Assembly: GCA_003833135.1 (NCBI GenBank)
Contig: QZLH01000436.1
Location: 9,456-73,455 of the forward strand
Source of the DNA: Oehlia diaphana
Lineage: Eukaryota; Glomeromycota; Glomeromycetes; Glomerales; Glomeraceae
Length of the DNA: 64,000 nt
Direction: 5' to 3'
Shown: positions 11,778 through 25,088 of the stretch, piece after piece
Layout of the letters: the number at the start of each line of letters is the position of its first letter
Numbering within the stretch: the first letter of the stretch is position 1
Notes under the pieces: model-generated
Told to the model about the DNA's origin: nothing
Databases searched by the model: none
What the model saw: the letters and a program-made list of their open reading frames with translations, nothing else
Made by a program: the position numbers and the translations under genes

Positions 11778-13524
11778 ATGAGTCCCACACCTTTAGGATT
11801 TAGAACAAAAGGAAAAATTGATACACCAAAACTTACATCAGATTGCATTGAAGAAATTTTAAAAAGTCTTGATAGAGAAAATGATCAAGCATCTCTTTAT
11901 TCTTGGACTTTAGTGAATAGATCTTGGTGTCAAGTGGCTATTTCATTATTATGGTCTCATCCATTTAATAATATGAGATTTGATGGAAATGATAATGAAA
12001 AAGGTTATTTACTTATTAGAACTTATATTTCTTGTCTTTCTGATGAAGCAACTCAACAATTAATCGATGAAGGTCATAAAATTAAAAATATAAAAACATT
12101 ATTCGATTATCCAACTTATTTAAAAGAACTTCATATTGGAAATTTACAAGTATCAATCTGTCAATGGTGGGAAAAGAATACTGATTATATGCTTAAACGT
12201 AGAGCTCAATTTCAAAATGTTGAATCTTTAATTTTGGAAATGTTATTTAACAAATGTAATGGTTTTAAAAAATTAGATTGTGAATTACAACAACTTTGTT
12301 ATGATAATAATAATACTGATTTTGTTTCTTTCTCTGGAATTCAAAGAGCTGTTTCACGTTTAAATGAACTTCATATAGATTGTACTTATGTGGATCATCA
12401 AGGTCATTTATCTAATTTATTAATGACTATAATTAATAATTCTCAATATATTAATCATATTATTGTCACTCCATATTATGATTGTCCTTTATCTCAACAA
12501 ATTCCAAAATTAATCGAATCTCAAAATAATTTATCAAGTTTTAATATGTTATCACCTTTAGTTGGTTCTTTTAATCCTTCAAGATCTGCTTCAATTTTTT
12601 CTTCACTTACAAGTCAAATAACTTCATTAACAAGTTTGGATTTTCGAAAAATATTTATTGATTGGAATTCTTTAGAAATTTTAACAAAATGTTCAAATTT
12701 AAAAAATTTGAAATTTATAAATTGTTATCAAGAAAAAGATATTACTTTACCAGATTCTTTATATAAATCATTTCAACTTACTATTAACAAATTAACTTTA
12801 AATAATGAAAATAATAGTGAAACTTTTCTTTCAGATTTAACTTGTACTACTATTATAATGATATCAAAAAATCGTTTAAAAGAATTAATTATTGATTTTT
12901 TTAATCCTGAATTATCCCAAATTATTAATACACAAATTCCTAATTTAAGTTCATTATCTATTAGAACTATACCTCCTATACAACAACTTGAGTGGATCTC
13001 TTGTTCAACTTCTCTTTCACATTTATCTTTAAGTGATGTGGGAATTAGTAGTCGTTTATTTTCTATTACAGTTTGTCAACAAATTGGTCAACTTTTACCT
13101 ACAAATCTTTTACATTTACAATTAGAAAGTAGATATAATATCGCTCCTGAATCTTTAACTTGTATATTAGAAAATACTATTGCAAAATTAAAAATTTTAA
13201 GTTTAGATGTGGAAAAATTTGATGATACTTTACTTGAAGCTATAGGTGATTATGCTAGAGATACTGGAAAACGTTTGAAAGAATTAAGGATTGGTAAAGA
13301 TACTAGAATTGAATTTGATCATAATTTATGTAAGAAATTATTATGTGTTATACCTTCAATCAATCAAAATTACGAGGATCCTTGGCCTGTTTTAATTGGT
13401 AAGATATAAATTTGAATTTTTTTTTTTTTAAAAAAAAAATCATTTAATCTAAATCTTCTAATTGATATAATTATTTTTAATTTATTTAATAGAAAGAAGG
13501 GTTCATTATAGAGAAATATATTAG
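11778..13524 (+). CDS. F-box/LRR-like protein
   Basis: The main exon (11778-13398) carries an N-terminal F-box-like segment (LTSDCIEEILKSL, then WTLVNRSWCQVAISLLW, residues 19-60) and a long leucine-rich region of irregular repeats. It is a substrate-receptor-type protein for an SCF ubiquitin ligase by family knowledge. The frame read straight through stops at 13409 (543 residues). A strong GTAAGA donor at 13399 and an acceptor TTTAATAG at 13492 would instead add ten codons from a second exon, 13493-13524, giving 550 residues ending in VHYREIY. Both versions are possible; I prefer the spliced one because the unspliced end lies within the donor site. It is more distant from the F-box array at 37-56 kb than those genes are from one another. 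Confidence 0.78.
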
Positions 13525-16500
13525 GAGTAAATATTGAAATAAGGGAATTGATTATAATTTTTTTGCAAATTATTCTGAACATTTTACAATTTTTTATTCT
13601 CATTCTATATCTTGAACATTTTTATTAACAAATTCTATTATAAGTAAATAAAAAAAATTTTTTTTCTTTTTATCATTTGCATTACTCAAATCTGGAAATT
13701 GAGTGCAATATATTAAAAAAGAATTTGAAAATTCATATTAATACAAGGAAAACATATAAATAAATTGTGAATAAAGCATTGATATATCAAAAAAAATCAC
13801 TTCTGTTATCAAACACTTCCATTTAAGAAAGTTAAGAGTAATCATATACTGTAGTAGTCATTATAAGATGATTAGCTATTATTCTGCCACTGCTGGCATT
13901 GTCTTTCCCCTCCTATCTCGCTTGAGCGGTCTATCTTGGTTTCATGCTAACATCGTCTATGGGAACAATTGCGCAAACGCAAACTTTGTTATTATAAAGT
14001 ATCCTAGTTCAAGGTCGCTCAGAACGATGACATTGACAGTCGTTTCGAAGAAAAATTTTAGCCATGTCGTTTCCTTGCGGCAAATCTTCAGTAATCATAG
14101 CCAATCCACCTGAAATCTAATAATCAATACCATTCATATTCATTGTAAATCCTTATTCAAGTTGACGAGTTTCTTCATTAAAAATTTTGAAATTTGTTAC
14201 CAAATGGTACCAATCCAATTATAATATGATTTCATAATTATCCACATACCCATGCGAGGTTAATACAATAATGAACTTAGCTCTTAGTCTATTATAAAAT
14301 AGTTTTTGAATTCATCATAAAATATATGCAATCAATTATAAGTTCATGCGTTATTCCGATTCTTCTATAAGGTATCATGGAAAATACCAATATCTTGACA
14401 AAATATATAAAGTATTTATTATTGTTGTATTTCCGTACTCTGTACTTAAGTACATAGTTTAAAGATTAATAATTCTCAAGAAAAATGAGGAATTGGTGGA
14501 TTCAGGAGGCATAGATGTGTCCACGGGTTCACTTCTGAGTAATTCTTGAACTCATAAAACGAATCTCAATTATCGTTCCATTTGGATATCGTGAGAAGAG
14601 GCGCAGATCGTAAGGGAAAAAAATAAGGAAAATTTTATATAATAATTATGTTATGGTTAATATATGATAGATGTTGGATTTAACTTTTTTTTTTTTTTAA
14701 TTGAGAGGAAATTATTTAATAGTTTAACTATGCGTATAAAAAAGAAAAAAATAATTATAAGAGCAATTAGTTATATGCCCAAATCCGTACAAGGAAAAGT
14801 GGACAAGTGCGTATTTTATATTTTATATTTTATTAAATTATATAATTAGATCTCAATCATCTTTTATATTTATTGATCAACTTATTTATCTATTAATAAT
14901 GGTATACCCCTATTTTTTTGAATTATAGAACAATGGACTGATCGTAAATCGTAATTATCATTTACAGCTACCGCTTTAAACAAAATTTTTGGTTATATTA
15001 TATCAAAGCAAAAGAAGATATACTATACTAATGGAAATTCGTAGGACGATATTACATTAGAAAAGATTGGTTTGTAGATAAAATCATATTAAAGATAGTA
15101 TAATACAAGCAGTGCTTACGCGAGGCTTGATCTATTATCTTATGCAACTATCGAAACATGATCTACTCCAAACGTTTCGTATTATTTTACTTATTCGGTC
15201 TTGTTTCAAAGTTTCGTGCAGAATATCTGTACCGATATTATATCCAGCACATGATGGTATTACAAATTTTATGTCGTAAGTTTCAGGTAAAATACAAACA
15301 AAAAAATCAAATACAAAGAATAAAACCATAAATTGTTTGCAGATTTTATATTTTCTTTTCTTCATTGGTTGAAATAACATGTGGAATTAAACAACAAACT
15401 TGTCATTCCTTTCTAAACTCTTGGCATCAACAAGAATTTATATATAAAGTTAATTGATCATACGTTTAATAAGATCAATATAAATTGAAGGTTACTAAAT
15501 TACTTAAAATTCAGATCAAAGTTTTAAATTAAATGTTATTTTGGAATCTGATTAACAATCAAAACCACAATTATGTATGACAACAAAAATCTTGATATCA
15601 TAAAAAAGGAAATTTGAAAGTAGACCATCTTCCTAAAACTAAAATTATGCTGAGTAAACGGGAAAATACCTTATTGGAGCACAACAACGTTAGCTGATCA
15701 TATTAAGGTACATTTATTGTGACCTATATACAGTATATACAAGTACTCTTTCTTTAACATTATTATTAGAACAATTAAAATATATTGTAATGCACTGTCA
15801 ATATCATTTTAGCAACGTTATAATGCAATGCAAAAAATATATTATGGGTATACAATATATTCGTTTATTAAGCATACAAAACTTGCGCGAGACTATAAAG
15901 GTTATCGTTATTCTCAAGTAAAATGTGAAATCGTTGTGACTTCTTTCATTTTCTGTATCCTTTACATACTATATTAGATTTACTTTTAATGTCTAAGAAA
16001 TTGAATAATTCATGCAAAGCATCAATAACTTCATTTTTGGCCACATTATTCAAAATGTACAGTACATTTCGTATACATGGAACTGTACACGAAAATGAGT
16101 ATATCAATATCTTAAGCGAAGGGCTGAGGATTGCTTAAATCCTATCCTCGGTGCGTTATTTCACTTTTCATTTTATTTTATTTATTTATTTTACTTTAAG
16201 AAGTGGGTTATTCTATCAAACTATTTACAGATACAGGAGCGACACAAGTCCGGTTATACTGGCTATTAAAGAATGATCTATAATACCTATCCCAACTCTT
16301 CAGAAAAATAATTCTGCGGAATGGGAGCATACGCCACCGCCCGAGTTAAAGAGAACAGAAAAAGAAACGTCTGAAGGTGTATATTTCACTTTTCAGAAAA
16401 TAATCAAATGAGATATCATGGATATCACGCGAGAAATTTTTTTACCTAAAATAAACCATAATTTATTATTAAATAAGTTCTAATTATAAATTAAGTTTTC

Positions 16501-17411
16501 ATCGCCTGAATTACTTACTATTAATAAAACTATCATAAATACATATACACTTTTTTTTTGAATAAACTTGAGAAAAATAAATTCTACTCTCTATAAACAA
16601 CACTTTTAAAATTTCAAAAAGTAAAATTTGATAATATAACAAAAAATATATATATTATTATGAATAATAAAATAAAATAAATGTGTATGATAAATAAACC
16701 AACTCTTAATCTTGTTAAGTTCGAATTATACATGTATAATGTAAAAGAGAATCTTCCTTTTTTTTAATGAATTCAATGAATTCTGATTCTAAATAAAAAA
16801 AAAATGTCCAAAAAAGAAAATTGTCCCTAAATACAAATTTAAGTGATCGAATTAATAAAGGTTCAAAAGTAATAAAACACAAAATTTCATGAGATAAAAT
16901 TTATGTTATGGTAACATATTAACAAAAAAGATGTCTAGTAAATTAAACGGTAAATATAAAAAAAAAAAATATTTTAATATATTAAATTAATTGTCATAAA
17001 TATATAAAAAAGAATATCATTCATTAATTCGCATGGTTTTTTCCTTAGTTGGGCTATGACGATAGAATTATAATAATTATAACAGCCATGTTAATTTTAG
17101 AATTAATTATAAATCAATTTTCATTTCATAAACAATCATGTACAAAATACTTTTGAACCTTTTTTTAACTCATAAAATGGGATCTGAGGTATCTTTTACA
17201 ATACGTTCCAGCTCGAAGAACCCATCTTAATAAAAAATCCTCTATTTCTCATTTAAGTTTTTTTTTTAATTTATTTTTTACTTTTACTTTTATTTTTTTT
17301 TTTTTGGATCATTATTCCATTTCTATCCATATCTATAAATAATAATAATAATAAAAAAAAAAAATATTTAAATAAATAAATTTCTAATTATTTCGAATTT
17401 TATTATGAGAT
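13525..17411. other. Long intergenic region with degraded coding traces
   Basis: Nearly 4 kb without an intact gene. Base composition is mixed: islands of normal coding-like sequence (about 13860-14130, 15100-15400, 16200-16380) in AT-rich DNA, each with stops in every frame after short runs. Minus-strand 13870-14110 reads as GGLAMITEDLPQGNDM before breaking, which looks like a transposon-protein fragment. A short hairpin lies near 16118-16152 (GCTGAGGATT / AATCCTATCCTCGG). The last 400 bp before 17411 are the 3' flank of noxR. I cannot assign these traces to named families. Confidence 0.4.
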
Positions 17412-20098
17412 TTATAAAGGCAAAACAATTACCTCCATTCTACCAGTATCGGTTGGGGCTTCTGGAACCATTGATATAGCCATCTCTAAATCATCCTGAT
17501 CTATCATTGTGACCAATGTACCATCTTCGTCCTTATATTTTATTTGCAGCGATGCACCTATAGCAAATTTTTCTTGTATCCGTTTAATAAGATCTGGGTA
17601 TTTTATATTTGCTGAAACCAAAACTACACGAGTGTCTTTATGATAACATTTAATCTTAATCTAAAATAAAGAAGAAATAAGAAAGTGTGTGAAAATTTTT
17701 ATAACAAAATAAATATATTTATTACGTACCTTTGTTGGTTTTTGTAATGGTCCACTATTATTATTGAATGAAGATTGTGTTGACATATGTTTTTGTGGTG
17801 GAGGAAGCATTTCGAATTTTGTCTCGTCGTCATCACCGTAACCATAACCGTCTTCATCGAAAATTAAACTGGCATAATTTTCTTCGCCGTTATCTGCCAT
17901 AGGTGGAGTTATTAAACCGCCTTGCGAAGATAAAGGAGATGGTTTGAAACCCATTGCTCTTCCAGGTGAACTTGCACCACGACCACGCAAACTTGGTGAA
18001 CGAGCAGGTGACAAAGGTGGACCGGGATTTCTATTGCTATTATTATTACCATTATTTGGTGAGTTATATGCATTATCTCCATTATAATATGGATCACCTC
18101 CTAACTTGAAATCATACACTTGACTATAATCTTCATTACTCAGTGGTGGACTGACAAGATTATTATTCGAATATTGGTCATTATTCTGGAAATAATCGTT
18201 ATAACCTTGATCATCATCCGAAACAGACATTTTCGACATTTGTTGCTGTAAGAATTGGGCACGACCCTGTGTGTTTGATCTTTGAGGCATTGCTCTTGCA
18301 TTTCCTCTACCTCTTAAAGAATTCATTCTAGGTGGGCCATTTCTTAATGAATTTGAACGATTAGGGGGATCCCTCAAAGAATTAGATCGCATAGGACCGT
18401 CTCTAAGAGGTGGTCCACGATTAGGAGTTCTTAAAGAGTTTAATCTACCAGGAGGATTTAATGAACTACGCCCGTTATCTACAATATTAGAATAATTACA
18501 TTATTATGAATTCTAACTGTTTATAGAACCATTATGAAGAAGAAAAAAGCTTGACTCTTCTTGTCCTACACCCATTGAATCAATGACATCATACCATCAG
18601 GAGCAGGTGACCTTCTGCCCGGAATAAAACCATTAGAAATTTTATCATCAGCATATGGTAAAGTAGGAGAACCTTCAATTTGAGGAGGACGTCGTTTACT
18701 TGAATTTCTGACCGCTTTAGTGGGAAATGGAGGTTCTCTTGCATTGGTAGACAATGATCGAGGTCTAGATGGTTCAGGTGATTCCGGTCGTGATTGTGAA
18801 CTCTCAAATTGCATAACAGCACCTTCAGTGTTAGCCTTTGTAATTGGTGTTGTTGTATTTTGTTGTTGTTTCTATTTTTGGGGTTCAAATATATAATTTA
18901 TACATATTATTCATCATATATAATTAATGATATAAAAATAAAAATTTAAGTAATTTTGTATACCTTTTGTTGTTGAGCACCTGAGAAACCGGTGAAAGCA
19001 TCTTCAGGGTCTACAGCAGCAACCAATTTTGCTTTACCTAAATAATCTTTTGTCTTCACATTCTTAAGTTTTCCTTCAGGAGGTCTATAAATTACTCCAA
19101 CTGGAATTGAAAATACAGTGAAACCCTATAATACGGGGGGGGGGAATATTAAAAGAATAAGATTAACTAAAATTTCAAAATTATTAAATATTTTAAAAAA
19201 AATTGCTTACTTGACCCTGAACCGAAATGGCTTCATCAATAACATCATGTTCTTCTGTTTGTTTTTCTTTTTGGGATGATGTGAAATCTCCCATACCCTG
19301 CTCCGTTTTACCAAGGTATAAGTAACAAAGACCGCGATTAAAAAGAATTTCGCATGAGTAAAGTCGAAACTTTAACCCTAATTGTTCATAGTCTATAAGC
19401 ATATTTTTACGTAGGTACTATAAAAAAAAAAAAAGAATAAATTTTTTAAAATAAATGCTAAATATTTTTTTTTTATGAATAAATAAGAAAATATCAAATT
19501 ACCAATAAAGAATCATTGAAATTTCCTAAAGCTTTCTCAAATTCACCCAACAGAAAATGTGAAACACCCTTTTGAAAATATGCTACGGCAAAAAATTGAT
19601 CTAATTTAACAGCTTTTTTATATTGTCGACACTACACAAATTCTAAAATTGTTAATAAATAAAGATCAGAAAAGAAAGAAAAAAGAAAAAAAAAAAAAAA
19701 ATTCAATTGACATACCGCTTCTTCATGTTCACCGAGAGTGGCATATATCAAACCCATGTTAAAGTGAAACTTTGCGGAATCCGCTATAGTCTAATAAATT
19801 TAATATATATAAGATGAATAAGGAAAGAGATAAATTACAATTATATGAATTAATTAGATCAGTTTTTTTTTTATTTAAGCATACTTCAAAAATTTCCAAA
19901 GCTTTATCGAAATCTTCTGCATCATAAGCTTCGACAGCGGCACCCCATTGTTCTAACTCGTACTATAAAGAGGAACAATAATAATTTAAAAATGTAAAAA
20001 ACGTCAACATTATTTTCAGAAGTGGGAGTAAAAGAGGATGGAATTTTAACAACAAAGTAAATTTATTGCTTAAAAGTCATAGCAACCTTCAATGCCAT
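17412..20098 (-). CDS. noxR: NoxR, p67phox-like NADPH oxidase regulator
   Basis: Nine exons (20087-20098, 19885-19962, 19716-19790, 19503-19631, 19211-19417, 18964-19125, 18595-18871, 17730-18478, 17412-17660) encode 645 residues. NoxR is the cytosolic activator of fungal NADPH oxidases and acts with Rac. Domains in order: four TPR-like helical repeats (residues 5-160, with WGAAVEAYDAEDFDKALEIF, FNMGLIYATLGEHEEA and AYFQKGVSHFLLGEFEKAL), an activation-domain segment starting GFTVFSIPVGVIYRPPEGKL (168-205), a long Ser/Pro/Asn-rich disordered linker with repeated NSLR motifs (about 220-560), and a C-terminal PB1 domain (563-645) with the acidic DEDGTLVTMIDQDDLEMAI block. The first exon is only 12 nt (MALK), and its donor GTTGCT departs from consensus after GT. 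The MALKxELEQW start matches family N-termini. Confidence 0.92.
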
Positions 20099-21581
20099 CT
20101 ACTTTGAAAGTGTAATATATGATACCGGTTGAATAATAATAATAAGAAGTAAAAATGTTTTAAAAAGTTATTGTTCTAAAAGAATGATTTAATATTTATA
20201 TAGGTATATTTATGAGAGAGAGGTAGAAAAAACTTTATTTGAAAAAAAAAAATCGTTTTTTTTAGTGAAAAAACTGCTAATATAATAATAAAAAAAATGT
20301 TACATGAAGGAGAAGAGTAACACAACAAAATTACCAAATCGGTAAGTTATAAATTCGGGGAATTGTATATTTAGTATTCTTTTTGATTGACAAAGGGAGT
20401 AATTTAATAATAATAAGTTAAATACATTGTTTAAAGTTAAAATCGTTATTTGCGTGCAGGAATAAAAAGTAAAACGAAACAACAATTAAAATTTCAATTA
20501 TAAAGTTTAATTGATTACTTTTTGTCGAATTCTTCTCTTTAAAAGAATTTGTTAACAAGTAATAAGATGCAAAATGTCGATTGTCCCCATTAACAAAAAA
20601 TTCTCCAATAAAAGAAATTCGTAAAACCATAAAAAAAAAATGCAAATTATTACTAGTTGGAATATTTTTTTTTTATAAACCGAAAAGGGAAAGAAAAAAA
20701 ATCATACCATGTTAAAATCAAATAAAACAAAACAAACATTATAAATATCAGCTCATTTTTGAAACTTTTTTTTTTTTTTCTTTTGCAGTTCATCATTTAT
20801 GGTAATGTAAATCTATATATCAATCTGAAACTATTAATATTGCATTAAATAAATAACAACGCAATGTAAATCAAGAATTTCATCTCAACCCTCGTACTTA
20901 ACATACGTCAGTGATTTTTATTCGTTAATTGGTGCAAATTATGGATCCTTCTTACAAGAGTATTCTTAACTTGGAAATTTCATATTATTAGTTTAATTAA
21001 AATAAACAAATAAATAACGATATCACAACAACAACAAAAAAGAAAAGAATAAATAACATGATTTTTTTTTAAACAATTAAAATATTTTTTAATTGCATCA
21101 AATTAGCGAATCGTAACCATATTAACTATATCTAATTTTTAAATGAATTCTTAAGAAGCATTATAAACGATTCACGTGATGTTGTTAACGTGAACACGTT
21201 TCATGTGTGTTTCATATGCTTCAATAGTTTCATATTCCTCAATATCCATGTCGATCTATATCTATTATCTATTATTTTACAAAAAAGATCAAATTGATTT
21301 TTTATTATGTAAAATTTGCTAAATCTTGATCTACTCAGTATTAGATCATTAGATGTACTACAAAAAGTTCCGGATATCAACGAGATTAATGTTTATTTTT
21401 GGTATGACAATTTTTTAGATTTAATTTTCGGTAGTTTACTTAAAAATAAGAAAAAATAAGGGAAAAAAAAAAATTTTCTTTCCCGTCTTTCCCTAATCAT
21501 TAATTATAATTTAATAATAATATTGTATTTAATTATTGTTTCCTTGAATTTTATTTAAATAGAAACAAAATATAGATAATA
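20099..21581. other. Divergent promoter region, noxR (-) and carrier (+)
   Basis: About 1.5 kb of AT-rich DNA between two divergent genes. It contains small minus-strand open frames with no recognisable content, and a pyrimidine-rich stretch with an AG acceptor-like site (ending 21562) just upstream of the carrier ATG that may end a leader intron. No other gene is supported. Confidence 0.35.
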
Positions 21582-22868
21582 ATGGATTCTGTAAAATCAA
21601 ATAAAATCATTTCATTACCTTCACCTTCTTCAGCATCAAGGAAGATTGAATATCCATTTTGGTTTGGAGGTATAATTGTTTTTTGTTAATTTAGATTTAA
21701 TTTAATTCCAAAATAAAATATTTATCTATCTCTCTCTCTCCTTCATAATATATAAGGGGCGGCATCATGCATTGCTTGTACGGTTAGTCATCCATTAGAT
21801 TTAACCAAAGTAAGGTTACAAACAACACATGGAGTAAATAAAGCATCAACAATTTATACCATGATACAAATAATAAAAACTGAAGGTATTTTAGGATTAT
21901 ATAGTGGTTTATCCGCTAGTATATTAAGACAAATTACTTATTCTACTATGAGATTTGGTGTTTATGATAAATTGAAAAATTTAATATCAAAAAATCAGGG
22001 TAAATATTCTTTTTTTTTTTCGATTGTACTGTATTTAATAAATTTAATTAATTCATTTTTTGTTTTTTTTTTCATCTAGAACAATTGCCTTTTACAAAAA
22101 AGATTTTATGCGCATCAATAGCTGGATCTATTGGTGGAGCTTTTGGTAATCCAGCAGATTTAGTTATGGTTCGTATGCAAAATGATGCAAAATTACCAAT
22201 AGAAAATCGTAGAAATTATAAACATGCTCTTGATGGATTATATCGTATTGTAAAAGAAGATGGTTTTCGAGGTTTAACAAGAGGAATTGGTCCAAATGTG
22301 AATCGTGCTATTTTAATGAATTCTTCTCAATTGGCTACTTATGATCAAACTAAACAAATGTTATTATCTACTAAATTTTTTAAAGATAATATTATCACTC
22401 ATTTTTTTAGTAGCGTTATGGCGGTAAGTTATATATATATATATATTTATTTATTTATTTATTAATATTTGCTTTAAATAATTGATTTTATATAATATAT
22501 TTTATTTAATAGGGATTGGTGGCTACAACTGTTTGTTCTCCTGTTGATGTTATTAAAACTCGTGTTATGAATTCTTCATCACAAGCAAAGGTAATTTAAT
22601 AAATTATTTAAGAATTTATTCATTCATTTATTTAAGAAAATTTTCTTTCTTACTTCTTTTTTCTTTTATTAAATAGAGTATTATGCAAGTTTTATCAACT
22701 ATTATTCGTGCTGAAGGTCCTTTAGCTTTATTTAAAGGTTGGGTACCAGCTTTTGTAAGATTAGGTCCACATACTGTTGTTACTTTTATGGTACTTGAAC
22801 AAATTAAAAATTTATATGATAAAAGATTAGCTTTTAAATCCGAAAAAGCTAGTGCTACTTTATCTTGA
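21582..22868 (+). CDS. DIC1: Mitochondrial dicarboxylate-type carrier (SLC25)
   Basis: Five exons (21582-21669, 21757-21999, 22080-22423, 22513-22590, 22677-22868) encode 314 residues of an inner-membrane solute carrier. The three tandem carrier repeats each carry the PX[DE]XX[KR] signature: SHPLDLTKVRLQ (about 40-51), GNPADLVMVRMQ in the middle repeat and CSPVDVIKTRVM in the third. The opening FGGAASCIACTVSHPLDLTKVR and the NRAILMNSSQLATYDQ and GPHTVVTFMVLEQI blocks point to the dicarboxylate/oxaloacetate subgroup (yeast Dic1), which exchanges malate or succinate for phosphate. Subfamily choice is from memory of motifs and is less certain than membership of the carrier family. All five introns are GT-AG, with phases that close. 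Confidence 0.9.
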
Positions 22869-23353
22869 TTTAAGATAAAAATATAATTTTTTTTTTTTTT
22901 TGTCATATTTTTATATTATATTTATTCATATTTAAATCTTACCTTTTTATATAAATAGATAATAGACAAGATTTATAGATTATTTAATGTGAGGACTTTT
23001 TTCGGTATCTTTCTAATATTATTTAATAAAAATGACGTTAAAAAAATTTACGTCGATTAAACTGAAATCTTCTGAAAAGCAGTAGTATCATAAGTCAAAT
23101 AGTAGAAACTTGTGAAAAATAAATAAACAGATGATTTAATTTATTAATGAATGAGAAATATAGTTATTAAAATCCTAAAAATATATAAATAATAAATAAA
23201 TAAATTAATTAATTAAAGGAATTGGTGGAAAACTAAAATGAGTTAATACCAGATTTTCTAAGATCACATAGATCACATATGATGATTTACTAAAATGTTT
23301 ACTATATATATATACAAAGATAAATGCTTAAGTGAAAACAGTATGAAATTATT
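22869..23353. other. Intergenic region between convergent carrier and OMA1
   Basis: The 3' flanks of two convergent genes. AT-rich, with several AATAAA-like and TAAATAAATAAA motifs at 23180-23215 that could serve polyadenylation on either strand. No gene seen. Confidence 0.35.
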
Positions 23354-25088
23354 TTATGATTCCGGATTTAATCCAATTAAATATCTTAAACTATTCCAAA
23401 TTCTAGATATAATCTGTCCTTCAGTATTTTTAATGGTTTTAATAGGTTCATTCAATTCCTCAACATGATTATCAAAAATAAATGATATGGCATTTCCACC
23501 TTTATTAGCAACTTCGTCATAGATTTTTTCTGCTTCAGGTAACATATCAAATAAATAATCGGCGCGAACTTCTTCCAAGGGATGTGAAGCAAAAAAATCT
23601 TGCAAATTTTGAATAAGAGGATAATTTTCTTCAATACCATCCGTTCGGACAATTTCTTCTTCAATTACATTATCTTGTAAGGGTGTCTCAGTCTTAATTG
23701 GATTATTTAATGATGATAAATATTTCCATAATTCTACGGCTTTCTTTGGATGATATCCTGAAAGTGCCATCAATTGTAATCCAACTATATCAGCTTCTTT
23801 TTCTGCTCTTTGATTATACCTCCCTGTTGTATATTTTTCAATTAAACTTTCTGTTGCTGAATTCAAATAATCATTTATTAAAGGTCCCAATGCTGAGAGA
23901 AATGGAAACCATAACAACGTACGAGCCGTATCTAATTAAGGGAGAAAGGATGTTATAATTCTAATTTTAAATAAATTAAAATTAATATAATTTAAGGGTA
24001 CCTGCAAACATGAACAATATTTGACTAATTCCAAATGGTTCACTTGAATGACCCTGTATAATATGTGCAATTTCATGAGATAATGTAAATGCAAGATATT
24101 CTTCATCATAATTAATCAATTTGAGCCAACCTAAATTAAATTATTTCGTACAGAATAGACTAAAGATTAGGATATTAGGAAGGAATTCACGCGAGAATTT
24201 TGAAAATAAACGCGTAACTTTACCAGTAAATATGACAATTTTCTTGGAAGCACCAAAAGAAACAGCATTAAACACATCATCATCTTCAATAACGTAAATT
24301 TCAAAATGTTTAGGATTTTTTTCACCTTGTTGTATATTCGTATTTTTATCACTCATATTATCAACATTTTCTTCTATAATATTAGCAACTTTCTCACCAC
24401 TTTCTTTATCACTTAAATTTTTGAATGATTTCAAAGTCATTAAATCATCGTTTAACCCTTTAACTAAATTACTCGCGACATGATAAACTAACTTGCTTTC
24501 AAGTCTATCTAGCGAGAGGAAATTATTTTTATACTTTTCCACTTCATTTTTAAATGCTAAATCGCAAAGTTCACTTTCTTCTTCTTCCGACATAAATTTA
24601 AACCTAAGACGTCCTGTATGTGGTGCTTTTTCTATACCTGCTAAAATTAATATACAAAACCCTGTTAACGGCATTACCGTTGTTATAAATAACAACAAAC
24701 GTCTTCGTCGTCCTGTTTTTGGATGTTTACGTAATGCAAGAGGTAAAAATGAGAATAATAAATTACTAAGTTTACGTATTACCAATACTGCATTGACTGT
24801 TTTAAATGTTATAAAAGAAGTCGCTGAAGTCGGTTGTGTTGCATGAAAAGGTCTACACTGATAAATTAATGACTTTGGTACTAACTTTTGTGAAGTTGAG
24901 AGTGAAAAGCTATTAAGGTTGTTATTAAGAATTCTTGGAAGGTGTAGACCATTATTTGTTAAAGTTGTTCGCTTTATGTATTGTAACGCATTTTCTGCTC
25001 TTTTTTGGTTTTTTATAAGTCTTATTCCACTACATTGAAGACCAGCAGCTCTCGCCTTTATCGAATGTACAACCCTTAAACTTATCAT
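23354..25088 (-). CDS. OMA1: OMA1-type mitochondrial inner-membrane metallopeptidase
   Basis: Three exons (24224-25088, 24002-24130, 23354-23931) encode 523 residues, close to the length of human OMA1. It is an M48-family zinc protease that, in known organisms, cleaves stress-sensitive inner-membrane proteins. The basic, Arg/Ser-rich N-terminus (RVVHSIKARAAGLQ) fits a mitochondrial presequence. A transmembrane helix follows at about residues 131-152 (LLLFITTVMPLTGFCILILAG). The metal site is SHEIAH (H307, E308, H311) with the third ligand in RAEKEAD (E377). FASHPLEEVRADYL near the C-terminus is a further family block. Exon 1 must be spliced at ACTG|GTAAAG, otherwise the frame stops before the active site. 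Confidence 0.93.

Noticed and set aside
13868..14113. Plus-strand open frame of 81 codons
   Set aside because: The protein-like signal is on the minus strand and is itself broken; no complete gene on either strand.
15955..15963. GTATCCTTT, a perfect U12-type donor sequence
   Set aside because: It lies in non-coding DNA with no coding sequence before it and no U12 branch site or acceptor at a suitable distance, so I treat it as chance.
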